A stretch of 40,143 nt of DNA, from positions 1-40,143 of the forward strand of contig WFND01000161.1 in the NCBI GenBank assembly GCA_015484575.1. Direction: 5' to 3'. This DNA comes from Helicobacteraceae bacterium (GTDB taxonomy: Bacteria > Campylobacterota > Campylobacteria > Campylobacterales > Sulfurimonadaceae). Both the position numbers and the translations under genes were made by a program. This document shows, in pieces, positions 28,394-37,418 of this stretch; positions within the stretch are counted from its first letter, which is position 1; each line of letters starts with the position of its first letter. Below the pieces are notes generated by a model. The model ran no database searches. It was given only the letters and a program-made list of their open reading frames with translations, and had not been told where the DNA came from.

Positions 28394-30609
28394 TAGTACC
28401 CCTTTTTTGTGAATAATATATTTTTCATATATGAAAATGTTAATGAAAACGCCTCTCTAAAGAGGGCATTTTGAAAACTCTGTTTTACAATATATGCAAA
28501 ACTTTCAAATGGATTCATCACTTTGTGACTGTCATCAAACTCTTTCCAGATAGTAGTATTGCCGTATATGATTTGAATCAGTTTTTGTCTCGGTTTAATT
28601 AACTTACTAATATCTTTAAATATAAATATCAGATTTGAACCCCAGCCAAAAGCTCTTAAAAACTCGGCAGGTATTTCAAATGATTTATTATCTACATCTG
28701 CTAAATGTATAGTTACGCTTTTATGTTTAAGAAGCAGATTCTCTTTTCCCTCTTTCTCATCCGGTGTGATACTCATGCCGCCCTCTCCAATATCTGAAAT
28801 AGTTCCTGTATAAGATACGTTATCGATGAAAAATTTACATTTTGCATTGATAGGAACACGTATATATTTTCTAACATCACCTTTTTCGCTAGTAACGGCT
28901 ATAGCAGAGATTAGCAGGAAAAAATTTAGCAGATTCCAAAAGGTGGTCATTACTACTATATCTCTCTCATCAGGGTAAGCATAAAACTTTATAGCAGAGG
29001 CAACAAAACCTAAGATAACAATACAGAGCATAATAACAAAAGGGATGGCAAGTTCACTTACATGAGTTTTACTCTGATCCTCTCCTTTTGGTGTAACTTT
29101 GAAAGTAGGATGGCGTGGACTCCATAGTGTCTGAACAATAGCAGGAAGCGTAAAAAATGACAAAACGGTCTCATATAGCTCGGAAAAGAATGGATTTCTC
29201 ACCTTTGCATATAGAAAAAACGACATCATTACCGCCATAAACATATGAGGCACGACATAGGCTAACATCTCAACGCTGTTTGCATTATATATTCGTAGAT
29301 TAAAAAAGAGATACATAAGCGGGGCTAAATAAAAAACAACTCTTGAAAATGCAAAAAACCAGAAAAAACTTGCACTCAGATAGCTTAATTTCTGGTACCA
29401 CTTTAAATTTTTAGAGAGAAACGGATTTTTAAGCATAAAAATCTGAACCATTCCCTGCGTCCATCTAATACGTTGCGTAACCAATGCACTAAAACTTTCA
29501 GCCTGTAATCCACGAATAAGAGGTTCACTGATATATGCACTTTTGTAGCCTCTATCGTGAAGTTTAATGGCTGTTTCTGCATCTTCTGTAATAGTCTCTC
29601 CGGCAATTCCGCCTAACTCATCTATATATTTTCTTCTTAAAATTGCTGCTGAACCACAAAAAAATGAACTCTCCCAAAAATCGTGACCTAGCTGAATATA
29701 TCTATAAAACATATCATTTTCACTGATAGATGTTCCAAACATTTTAAGATTTTTCTCGATGGGATCGGCATTGTAAAAGGCGTGAGGAGTCTGAACAAGA
29801 AACATCTTCTCATCTTTTAAAAACCAACCTGTTGTACGCTTTAAAAACTGTTTTGCAGGTACGTGATCCGTATCTAGGATAAGTATTAAATCGTTGTTGG
29901 CATGAGATAGTGCGGAGTTTAGATTACCCGCTTTTGCACTGACATTTTTCTCTCTTGTTACGTAAGTAGCACCGACAAATTTGCAAAATTTTTGTAGATA
30001 TGCTCTACGCTCTCTTGCCTCTTTTGCACTCTCTTGATTGGAGTCATTGCATTTTTGGTCGGTTCCGCCGTCATCACAGAGAAAAACTTTAAATTTATCT
30101 TTGGGATAATCGAAGGCCAATGCTGCTAAAACGGTATTTTCAATCATTAGATAAGGTTCATTGTACGTAGGTATTAAAACATCAACCGAGGGTAGCTCCT
30201 CTTGTGAATATTCAGAAAGTTCGATAGGTTTTCTTTTTAAGATATTTAGCGAGGTAAAGATACCAAGAAGATAGATAACTATAGCAATCAGTTCAGCTAA
30301 ATAGAGAAACAGAGCACCTATATAATCAAAAAACCCCTCATAAATCAGTGAATCAAAAGTTCTCCAATAGAGGTATCTTAAAACTACGATAACAGCTAAA
30401 AGTTTTATAAACAGCCTGAGAAAATCCGGTATATTTTTAAATTGCAACACTATAAGAAGTAAAAGTGAGCTTCCATAGCCTATGACAAATTGTGTCTCAA
30501 TAGTGTAGTGCGAACTTATAAGTATATAAAAAAGCGTTACAATAAATATGATAGCGACAAAACGTACCACTGCATTTTCAAATATTGCTGATACGATTTT
30601 TTCAGTCAC
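28393..30609 (-). CDS. bcsA: cellulose synthase catalytic subunit BcsA with C-terminal PilZ domain
   Basis: 738 aa GT2; 'LCDDGGTD', 'LILDTDHVP', 'TITEDAETAIKLHDRGYKSAYI', 'TQRIRWTQGM' (QxxRW); PilZ 'RKYIRVPINAKCKFFI..GTISDIGEGGMSI'. Confidence 0.95.
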   Translation of the reverse strand: MTEKIVSAIFENAVVRFVAIIFIVTLFYILISSHYTIETQFVIGYGSSLLLLIVLQFKNIPDFLRLFIKLLAVIVVLRYLYWRTFDSLIYEGFFDYIGALFLYLAELIAIVIYLLGIFTSLNILKRKPIELSEYSQEELPSVDVLIPTYNEPYLMIENTVLAALAFDYPKDKFKVFLCDDGGTDQKCNDSNQESAKEARERRAYLQKFCKFVGATYVTREKNVSAKAGNLNSALSHANNDLILILDTDHVPAKQFLKRTTGWFLKDEKMFLVQTPHAFYNADPIEKNLKMFGTSISENDMFYRYIQLGHDFWESSFFCGSAAILRRKYIDELGGIAGETITEDAETAIKLHDRGYKSAYISEPLIRGLQAESFSALVTQRIRWTQGMVQIFMLKNPFLSKNLKWYQKLSYLSASFFWFFAFSRVVFYLAPLMYLFFNLRIYNANSVEMLAYVVPHMFMAVMMSFFLYAKVRNPFFSELYETVLSFFTLPAIVQTLWSPRHPTFKVTPKGEDQSKTHVSELAIPFVIMLCIVILGFVASAIKFYAYPDERDIVVMTTFWNLLNFFLLISAIAVTSEKGDVRKYIRVPINAKCKFFIDNVSYTGTISDIGEGGMSITPDEKEGKENLLLKHKSVTIHLADVDNKSFEIPAEFLRAFGWGSNLIFIFKDISKLIKPRQKLIQIIYGNTTIWKEFDDSHKVMNPFESFAYIVKQSFQNALFREAFSLTFSYMKNILFTKKGY

Positions 30610-30623
30610 TTTTTGCTCTTTGC

Positions 30624-31376
30624 TTAATACTGATCGGTGTCTATTTGTGGATAATAGTCTGGGTTGTATGAGCCTTTGGAGTCTGTAGTTGAACTCTCTT
30701 TATCAACTGCTTCTACCCAGAAATCATCATCTGCTTTTGGTGTAGGTTTATATCTTTTTTTGCTTATCTCTTCTCTCTTTTTAACTTTTATTGGTTTTTT
30801 TGGTTTTTGAACAACATCGTCTTCAGGCTCACTATCATCTTCCTCTTCAAGATATACGGGTGCAAAACATTTTTGGCAATCTCTCCAAAGCGTATCAGTA
30901 TAATATGCCTTTTCAGGCTTAGGCTGCTCATATTTACGTTTTTTTACAACTTGGCTCTTATGTTTTTTAATTGGAGTATAATTTTTTTCATAACCCATCT
31001 CTCTTTTAGGTGGAATATCTCTTCTTTCATATTTAGGTAATTTTTTCTCAATTGGAGTAGAGTACTTTGGATATATTATTCTTGAAGTATCAAAATCACA
31101 CTTTCTGATATAAGCATCACTATAATATTTTTTAACACCGTTTATAACTTCAAGTGCTTGAGAATAAGAGCTGTAATCACCAACTCTCAGTACAAGATAT
31201 GAGCCTCTCTCTTCAACTCTTGAGTTATTGAAGTTTGTTAACACATCTGATTGTCTTGAACTTATTCGGTTTTCATCAAACCTATATAAAGTCACTGCCT
31301 GTATGCAGTAATTTGCCAAAACCGGAATAGACGATAATAAAAGTATATAAACAAGTTTCATAAAATAGATAACCAC
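30624..31376 (-). CDS. secreted SPOR-like protein with Lys/Pro-rich middle, first gene of the bcs-type operon
   Basis: 250 aa; 'YCIQAVTLYRFDENRISSRQSDVLTNFNNSRVEERGSYLVLRVGDYSSYSQALEVINGVKKYYSDAYIRKC' resembles SPOR. Confidence 0.55.
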   Translation of the reverse strand: MVIYFMKLVYILLLSSIPVLANYCIQAVTLYRFDENRISSRQSDVLTNFNNSRVEERGSYLVLRVGDYSSYSQALEVINGVKKYYSDAYIRKCDFDTSRIIYPKYSTPIEKKLPKYERRDIPPKREMGYEKNYTPIKKHKSQVVKKRKYEQPKPEKAYYTDTLWRDCQKCFAPVYLEEEDDSEPEDDVVQKPKKPIKVKKREEISKKRYKPTPKADDDFWVEAVDKESSTTDSKGSYNPDYYPQIDTDQY

Positions 31377-31499
31377 CCTAAATAATATAACTGAAATGAT
31401 ACACTATAAATGTATCACAAATATATCAATAAATAAGGGGATAGTATAGCTAAATTTATATATACTTAGTATAAAATATGGAAAATTAAAAGGTTTTAA
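31377..31499. promoter_or_regulatory. divergent intergenic region between the bcs-type operon and the SPOR/TolC-like gene
   Basis: 123 bp AT-rich gap; contains inverted repeat TGATACA (31397-31403) / TGTATCA (31411-31417). Confidence 0.5.
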
Positions 31500-33401
31500 A
31501 TGATTAAAAAAAATATTTTTATGCTTTTTATATTGCAGATCTCTCTATTTGCGAATTACTGTATAGAGGTAGATAAATTTTCAGTCTCAGAAGCTCAGAA
31601 AAATACACAAGAGATAAGAGAACTTTTAAAAGAGTTGCCTTATCCGAGTACAGTGGTTAAAGATGGTTACATCTCAGTGTGTACAGGTAAGTTTAAAGAT
31701 AGAGCATCAGCAAAGTCACTTCTACCGCTTACAAAATCGAGATATGTAAAAGCAACGGTAATCTCTAGTGAGGGAGCAAAAAGTTTTATACCTGTGATGC
31801 AGATAAAATCAGCCAAAACAGATGATTTACATGTAAGTCAAAAATTTAGAAAAAGAGATGAGTATTATGCAATTGAGATTGATAAGCTAACTCCTAAAGA
31901 GTATAAAAACAGACAAGAGTATGTTCAAAATATTTTAAATCATATCCCTTTTAGTGAAGTTGTTGAGTATAGAGATTTTTATGTTCTTAGAACGGGTGCG
32001 TTTAAGGAAAAAGAGAGTGCAGATACGATCTGTTCAGTTATAAAACGTATCTATCCTGATGCAAAGATAGTGAGCTATAGCGTAGATGAGAAAAAGATGC
32101 AAAGTGAAGATACTTTACATGTAAGAGAGTATGAAAAACAGAGCAATATTGTCAATGATAGCACAAAAGATATGAAAGAAGATATTGATACATTTAATAT
32201 AAGAACTTTAGACGGCACGATAAGCAGAAAACTTATAAGTAGAAAAAAAGAGGATGAATCTCTTTTATCAAAATATAATGATATACAAAAAGCTGTTATA
32301 TCAAACAAAGATGACTCATTTAGCGGTTTTTATCTCAAATCAAATACTGCTTGGGATACTTTAAACAACGAGACAGCTTATGATGTTAGATTGGAGTGGG
32401 ATATGTATGATCAGGGATATTACCACTCCAAACGCATAGATGAACAAAAAGAGATAGAGAAGAAAGTAGAACTTTACCGCTCTTTAAATTATATACAGTC
32501 TCTCTCAAAAGATGAGGCTTTTAGAAAGATGAAGTATTATTTAAATAGTGTAAACTCCTTTGAAACCATAATAAGATTAAAAATTCAGGAGAGATTTTTA
32601 AAACAGCTAAAACAGAAGTATAAAGCAAGATTGATTACTCAATATGAGTATGACAGTATGCTTTTTAGAGTAGAAAAGGATAAGGAATCTCTGAAGTATT
32701 ATCATAATTTAACTCTCTTGAAGATACCAGAGAAACTTTGGCAACTGCTAAATCAGATAGAGTATGTTCACTTAAAAGATAGCGTAAAACTTTTTGCCAA
32801 ACAGAAAGAGAATAGTGTTGATAATGAATTGTATAACTCTTTAGTTAAAAAAAATCTAATTCATAAAAGTTGGAGTGATAAGTTGAGACTCAATTTCTAT
32901 GTCGGTCAACGCAAAATGTATGCTGCTCAAAATCAGAGTTTATTGGGAATTGATGCAAAAATTCCACTGACTTCATATACTCAAAGTGCCGAACTTGAAA
33001 CTTTACAAAATAGAATTTTGAAAGAGCAGATTTTGCTAAAAGAGCGTCAAGACAAGGATAATCTAACAGAAGCAATCTCTCTTTTTATCTATAAGCAGAC
33101 TCAGCTAAAAAGAAAAAAAGAGGAGTTAAAAAGATTGGCTAAATATCTTAAAACTGTTCAAAAAATAGATGAATTGGGTTATAGTGAGCTTATATCAACG
33201 AGAGGAAAAAGCATAGATGATATATCTCTGCAGTATCATGATAAACATTTAGAGATTTTATTGGGTCGTTTTGAGGTATATAAGCTACTTCTTGAGATTT
33301 TATATCAGACAAAAAGCAGTGATTTTAGCGATTTACTTCAATATGCTCTACCAAATTACGCGGACCATCGGGGGGAGCGTATCTCGCATTTAATGGAGTA
33401 A
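31500..33401 (+). CDS. secreted protein with two SPOR-like N-terminal units and a coiled-coil, TolC/OMF-like C-terminal region
   Basis: 633 aa; signal peptide; 'NYCIEVDKFSVSEA..GYISVCTGKFKDRASAKSLLPLTKSRY' and 'YYAIEIDKLTPKEY..FYVLRTGAFKEKESADTICSVIKRIYPDAKIVSY'; long helical remainder. Confidence 0.55.
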   Translation: MIKKNIFMLFILQISLFANYCIEVDKFSVSEAQKNTQEIRELLKELPYPSTVVKDGYISVCTGKFKDRASAKSLLPLTKSRYVKATVISSEGAKSFIPVMQIKSAKTDDLHVSQKFRKRDEYYAIEIDKLTPKEYKNRQEYVQNILNHIPFSEVVEYRDFYVLRTGAFKEKESADTICSVIKRIYPDAKIVSYSVDEKKMQSEDTLHVREYEKQSNIVNDSTKDMKEDIDTFNIRTLDGTISRKLISRKKEDESLLSKYNDIQKAVISNKDDSFSGFYLKSNTAWDTLNNETAYDVRLEWDMYDQGYYHSKRIDEQKEIEKKVELYRSLNYIQSLSKDEAFRKMKYYLNSVNSFETIIRLKIQERFLKQLKQKYKARLITQYEYDSMLFRVEKDKESLKYYHNLTLLKIPEKLWQLLNQIEYVHLKDSVKLFAKQKENSVDNELYNSLVKKNLIHKSWSDKLRLNFYVGQRKMYAAQNQSLLGIDAKIPLTSYTQSAELETLQNRILKEQILLKERQDKDNLTEAISLFIYKQTQLKRKKEELKRLAKYLKTVQKIDELGYSELISTRGKSIDDISLQYHDKHLEILLGRFEVYKLLLEILYQTKSSDFSDLLQYALPNYADHRGERISHLME

Positions 33402-36003
33402 AGGTTATCTCTTTCCAGAGATGTTTATAGCTTAGGGTGCTTTTGATATTACGAACTGTGTTATCATGAGCATATCCGCCGTGAAAATTAATATCTACAT
33501 TTGTCAGTTTTAGATTTTCTAAAAGATTGTTGCTACTACTCCACTGCAGTGTGATGTGGCGAATATTTTTTATCTGTGAATCTCTTAGCGTTGAGTTGTA
33601 AGTTCTTGCAAAACGGACATATCCATTTCCTTTTTTTCCTTTGTTCCATGCACCGTTTATGTAGAGATTTCTATGCTCTGCCATAAGTACATTTTCCATC
33701 ACCAAAGGATGTCTTCCGCTATTTAAAATCTTAATATTATCGGCAGATACTTTGGCACAATACTCAAAACGAATCATATCAACCATGTTATCAGGATAGA
33801 CATTTTCATATACAAACTGAACACTCTGTATATTTTTACCTTTTATATCATGTGCAATTGTAAAATCTTTCAATCTAATATCTTCTATCAGATTAAGACC
33901 CCAAATCTCAGAGATATTTTTTGGAAATATTGTCTCTATTTTATGTGAAAGTGTTAATAATTTAGCTCTGCGGTTATAGCGATATAGCTGAAATATCTGC
34001 TGTCTTAAATATGGATATTTTTTTCTCCATATTTGAGAACCTATATTGTGTAAAAATCTATCTGTATTTGGGGTGCGTATAAGTATGTATCTATATGTAG
34101 TATTATCTTTTATTTTAGCTTCTGCTATTGTATTGTTTAGTTTTGTACTCTCTTTTAAGTGTCCAATTTTCTTGCCTCTTGAGCCTTTGACATATATAGC
34201 AGCTATATCTTTTGTGTGTAGATGAGAGATAATAATACTATTGTCTCTGCCCTCTCCCTCTAGCGTAATATGGTTTTTGTTGATAATTATAGAGCTATAT
34301 AGATCTATTTTTCCTTCCGCAAGAGTGATTTTACAAGGTTTAATTCCATCACATTTTTGTATGAGTTTATTTATGGCAACTGCATCATCTCTATCATCAT
34401 TTACGATTACTCCATAATTTTCAGCCAGAAAAAACTGATGTTTTTGAATATTTGATGATTTTAATATATCCGTATCTGGAAGGGCAAGTGCATCATGAGA
34501 GAGAAGCATAACAAAAATAAAAAAGATATAAGAGCCGACCATCATAAAATCAGGCATAAAATTAACAAGAGGGTGATCTACTTTAGCTACAGAATCATCA
34601 CTTGACTGCACATCACCACCTTTTGACCACTTTTGATCTGATATATTAAATAGAGCTTTAATTTTTACAACTGAGCCTATCCACTGCCCGTATAGCATTA
34701 GAGGAAGACTTCTCCATGAGACTATATGACCATTATAGGCTATAAAAGCTATCTGTATAGTACGCACAATAAGTATCCATGCAAAATAGAATAAAAAGTA
34801 GTAAAAAGCTTTAAAGATGCCTAAAATAATAGCACCGGTTATACCTACTAGAGATGTCCACATAGATATTCTCTGATCCAATATAGCCCACCAGATAAAG
34901 AATCCTACATGTTTTGGACCCAAAGCTAACGCTCTGTTTGAATTTCTTAAAGTGTTACCATACCAGCGATATGGTAAAGAACGACTAAGTTCAAAAAAGT
35001 CGGCATCACGACTCTCTAGTGAATAACAGAGTGTATCCGGAAGGTATCGCATATTCCAGCCATCTTTTAACAGGTTGTACCAAGTTGTCTTGTCGTCTCC
35101 CATTAAAAATCTAAATTTTCCGTGCATTACGGTTGTAATTACATCATTTTCCAATCGTCTGATAAACTCATCTTCTATAACTAAATTGGTTCTGTAAGCA
35201 GAGAGTCTTCCTGTGAGAGTTAGCACTTTGTTTGAGAGTGAGTGTGACTGAAAGAGCATGTGGCGTTGCCCGAATTTAAGATTAAACCAATCTTTGTACC
35301 AGTCTGAATTTGTTCTGATAAAAGCAGCTTCATTTGTAGTTAACGCACCCAATTTTGGATCAATTGCAAAATGTGGCAAAAGTTTTTTGAAAAAACCTTT
35401 CTCAAGATAACTGTCACCATCCATGAAAAAAGTTACACTATGATAATCATGTCCCTCTTTTAGATAGCGTCTAGCTATCGCCCTAAGACCATGTCCCATA
35501 GCGATTCTTTTTCCCTCTTTTTGATGTTGAAAAACAAGATCTACCTTTTTTCTTACGGTATGTGTGCGATAGAGTTTTTCTATAATTGTATCTTCTTCAG
35601 ATGAGCCGCTTGTGGAGACTACTATAGTAGCGTGTGAGGGAATGGTTAATAGTTCGTTAAATATAGACTTAAATGTCTCAATACTGACCCAGGCCTCTTC
35701 TTTGTATGATGGAATTAAAAAGTAGATATGATCTGGGTATCTTTTGGATTTATCAAGTTTTTCAATCTTTTTCAGATAGCCTTTATAGACAAATTTATTA
35801 TATATAAAACCACGAGCCATATTGAGACCCAACCAGCCGTAACGCCAAAAAGCAAACAGTCCTATAACAATAATTGTCTCATTTTTCGCATAATACACAT
35901 ATGGCCACATTATGTATATGATAACCATAGCTAAGCTTACATAGATAAGAGTCGGCTCTATAAGAGAGATTAAAGCATCACGTTTTCCATATCTTAAACG
36001 CAT
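33325..36003 (-). CDS. Alg8-like GT2 polysaccharide synthase fused to a C-terminal parallel beta-helix domain
   Basis: 892 aa; 'FFMDGDSYLEKGF', 'GDDKTTWYNLLKDGWNMRYLPDT', 'ALALGPKHVGFFIWWAILDQRISMWTSLVG' resemble Alg8; residues ~530-892 'AENYGVIVNDDRDDAVAINKLIQ...ITLEGEGRDNSIII' pectate-lyase-like beta-helix. Confidence 0.75.
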   Translation of the reverse strand: MRLRYGKRDALISLIEPTLIYVSLAMVIIYIMWPYVYYAKNETIIVIGLFAFWRYGWLGLNMARGFIYNKFVYKGYLKKIEKLDKSKRYPDHIYFLIPSYKEEAWVSIETFKSIFNELLTIPSHATIVVSTSGSSEEDTIIEKLYRTHTVRKKVDLVFQHQKEGKRIAMGHGLRAIARRYLKEGHDYHSVTFFMDGDSYLEKGFFKKLLPHFAIDPKLGALTTNEAAFIRTNSDWYKDWFNLKFGQRHMLFQSHSLSNKVLTLTGRLSAYRTNLVIEDEFIRRLENDVITTVMHGKFRFLMGDDKTTWYNLLKDGWNMRYLPDTLCYSLESRDADFFELSRSLPYRWYGNTLRNSNRALALGPKHVGFFIWWAILDQRISMWTSLVGITGAIILGIFKAFYYFLFYFAWILIVRTIQIAFIAYNGHIVSWRSLPLMLYGQWIGSVVKIKALFNISDQKWSKGGDVQSSDDSVAKVDHPLVNFMPDFMMVGSYIFFIFVMLLSHDALALPDTDILKSSNIQKHQFFLAENYGVIVNDDRDDAVAINKLIQKCDGIKPCKITLAEGKIDLYSSIIINKNHITLEGEGRDNSIIISHLHTKDIAAIYVKGSRGKKIGHLKESTKLNNTIAEAKIKDNTTYRYILIRTPNTDRFLHNIGSQIWRKKYPYLRQQIFQLYRYNRRAKLLTLSHKIETIFPKNISEIWGLNLIEDIRLKDFTIAHDIKGKNIQSVQFVYENVYPDNMVDMIRFEYCAKVSADNIKILNSGRHPLVMENVLMAEHRNLYINGAWNKGKKGNGYVRFARTYNSTLRDSQIKNIRHITLQWSSSNNLLENLKLTNVDINFHGGYAHDNTVRNIKSTLSYKHLWKEITFTPLNARYAPPDGPRNLVEHIEVNR

Positions 36004-36006
36004 AAT

Positions 36007-37374
36007 TTACCACAAAGGCTTATGAAACCACACTTTTACACGCTCATTTAGATTTAAAGAATCTACATGCTCATCTAAAAGTAATTTAACAGTAACTTCA
36101 TTTAAGCTAACCTCATTAGATATCATAGACTCTGTATTTATGGAGAGATTTCCTAGTGTCTGTACATGAGCCTTAAATGTTCTGTCTAAACTGGGAATAT
36201 AGACCTCTGCACTCATACCTTTTTTTATATTTATCACTTCGTTTTTGAGCACTTTGCATACGATATATGGTTGATTGTCTGTCTGAATAACCATAACTTC
36301 ATCACCTGAACCGACATGATTTCCTACATGAGATTTAATGGCATATATGCTACCGTAAGCAGATGCAAATACACGTAGGTAGTTTAGACTGTTTACGAGT
36401 TCTGAGCGTCTTAATTCTAAATCTGTTTTGAGTGCTATAAGAGATTGATTTGTACTAGGGTATGATCTGTTTTTCTCTTGTAAATAACGTATATTTGCAC
36501 GTTGATAACGCTCTTTTTCTCTGTTTAATTCACTCAAAGTAATTAATCTGTTGTGATAGAGGGATTTTATCTTTTTATATCGCTTTTGTGCCTCTTTTTT
36601 CTCTAAATATAGTATATCTAACAGTGGTGATTTTCCTCTTTTTGCAGGAGTGTTTTCATTAAGAGATAGAAGTTTTTTATCTAAAATTTCAATTTTATCT
36701 ACAGTAGATTGTTCATCTAGCTCAAAAAGCAGAGTATTTGGCTCAACACGATCGCCCACCTTGACATAAATTGCACTTATTTTTCCTGTTGCGTTTGGAG
36801 ATACTTTTATAAAATTACCAGATACTATGCCTATAGAGCGATACACATACTGAATATTGTAAAAAATGGTTATGAAAATAAGCACTAAAAGAGAAAATCC
36901 AAGTGTTAAGTATAGACGAGAACGTTTTTTAAAAGCCACTTCTAAAGCTCCCATCTCACTGTCGCTTAGAGCAACTGACTCTTTAAGGGGAGTGTCTAAA
37001 ATAGGCTCATTGTATATACCTATAACTCCATCGGCATTTTCTAAGTTTCCTTCTATAGACAGCTCAAGGTACTCTCTTAAGACTCTTCTGTTGGATTCGG
37101 ATAGATCGACAAACTCAAAACCGCTGACATCATCTCTTGTGTTTTTGTACTTTAAGGTAACAGGAATCTCTAGCCTAGCTTCTGAAAATCTTAAGAGCAA
37201 TGAGGCGTCAATTATCTGATCGAGTTCATAACTACTTTCTAATTTATCTACCCCTACACCTGTCAATGACCAGTTTTTACATGTAAATATTTTATTGTCA
37301 ATAATTATCTGTATGGGTATATCGATACGATGTGAACGACGCATCTGATTTGATTCTATTTTTATTCCTGCCAT
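36007..37374 (-). CDS. PilZ plus HlyD-type membrane fusion protein, Alg44-like
   Basis: 455 aa; PilZ 'RRSHRIDIPIQIIIDNKIFTCKNWSLTGVGVDKL'; TM; HlyD lipoyl-like 'VSPNATGKISAIYVKVGDRVEPNTLLFELD' and coiled coil. Confidence 0.8.
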   Translation of the reverse strand: MAGIKIESNQMRRSHRIDIPIQIIIDNKIFTCKNWSLTGVGVDKLESSYELDQIIDASLLLRFSEARLEIPVTLKYKNTRDDVSGFEFVDLSESNRRVLREYLELSIEGNLENADGVIGIYNEPILDTPLKESVALSDSEMGALEVAFKKRSRLYLTLGFSLLVLIFITIFYNIQYVYRSIGIVSGNFIKVSPNATGKISAIYVKVGDRVEPNTLLFELDEQSTVDKIEILDKKLLSLNENTPAKRGKSPLLDILYLEKKEAQKRYKKIKSLYHNRLITLSELNREKERYQRANIRYLQEKNRSYPSTNQSLIALKTDLELRRSELVNSLNYLRVFASAYGSIYAIKSHVGNHVGSGDEVMVIQTDNQPYIVCKVLKNEVINIKKGMSAEVYIPSLDRTFKAHVQTLGNLSINTESMISNEVSLNEVTVKLLLDEHVDSLNLNERVKVWFHKPLW

Positions 37375-37418
37375 TATTTATAACCTAAATTTATCTGTGT
37401 TATTGTATCTAATTGGAA

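Noticed and set aside
29403-29606. 67-aa ORF inside bcsA in another frame
   Set aside because: Lies within conserved BcsA sequence (TED to QxxRW region), no independent support.
36866-37219. 117-aa + strand ORF antisense to the PilZ-HlyD gene
   Set aside because: Shadow ORF; PilZ-HlyD coding signal is clear on the other strand.
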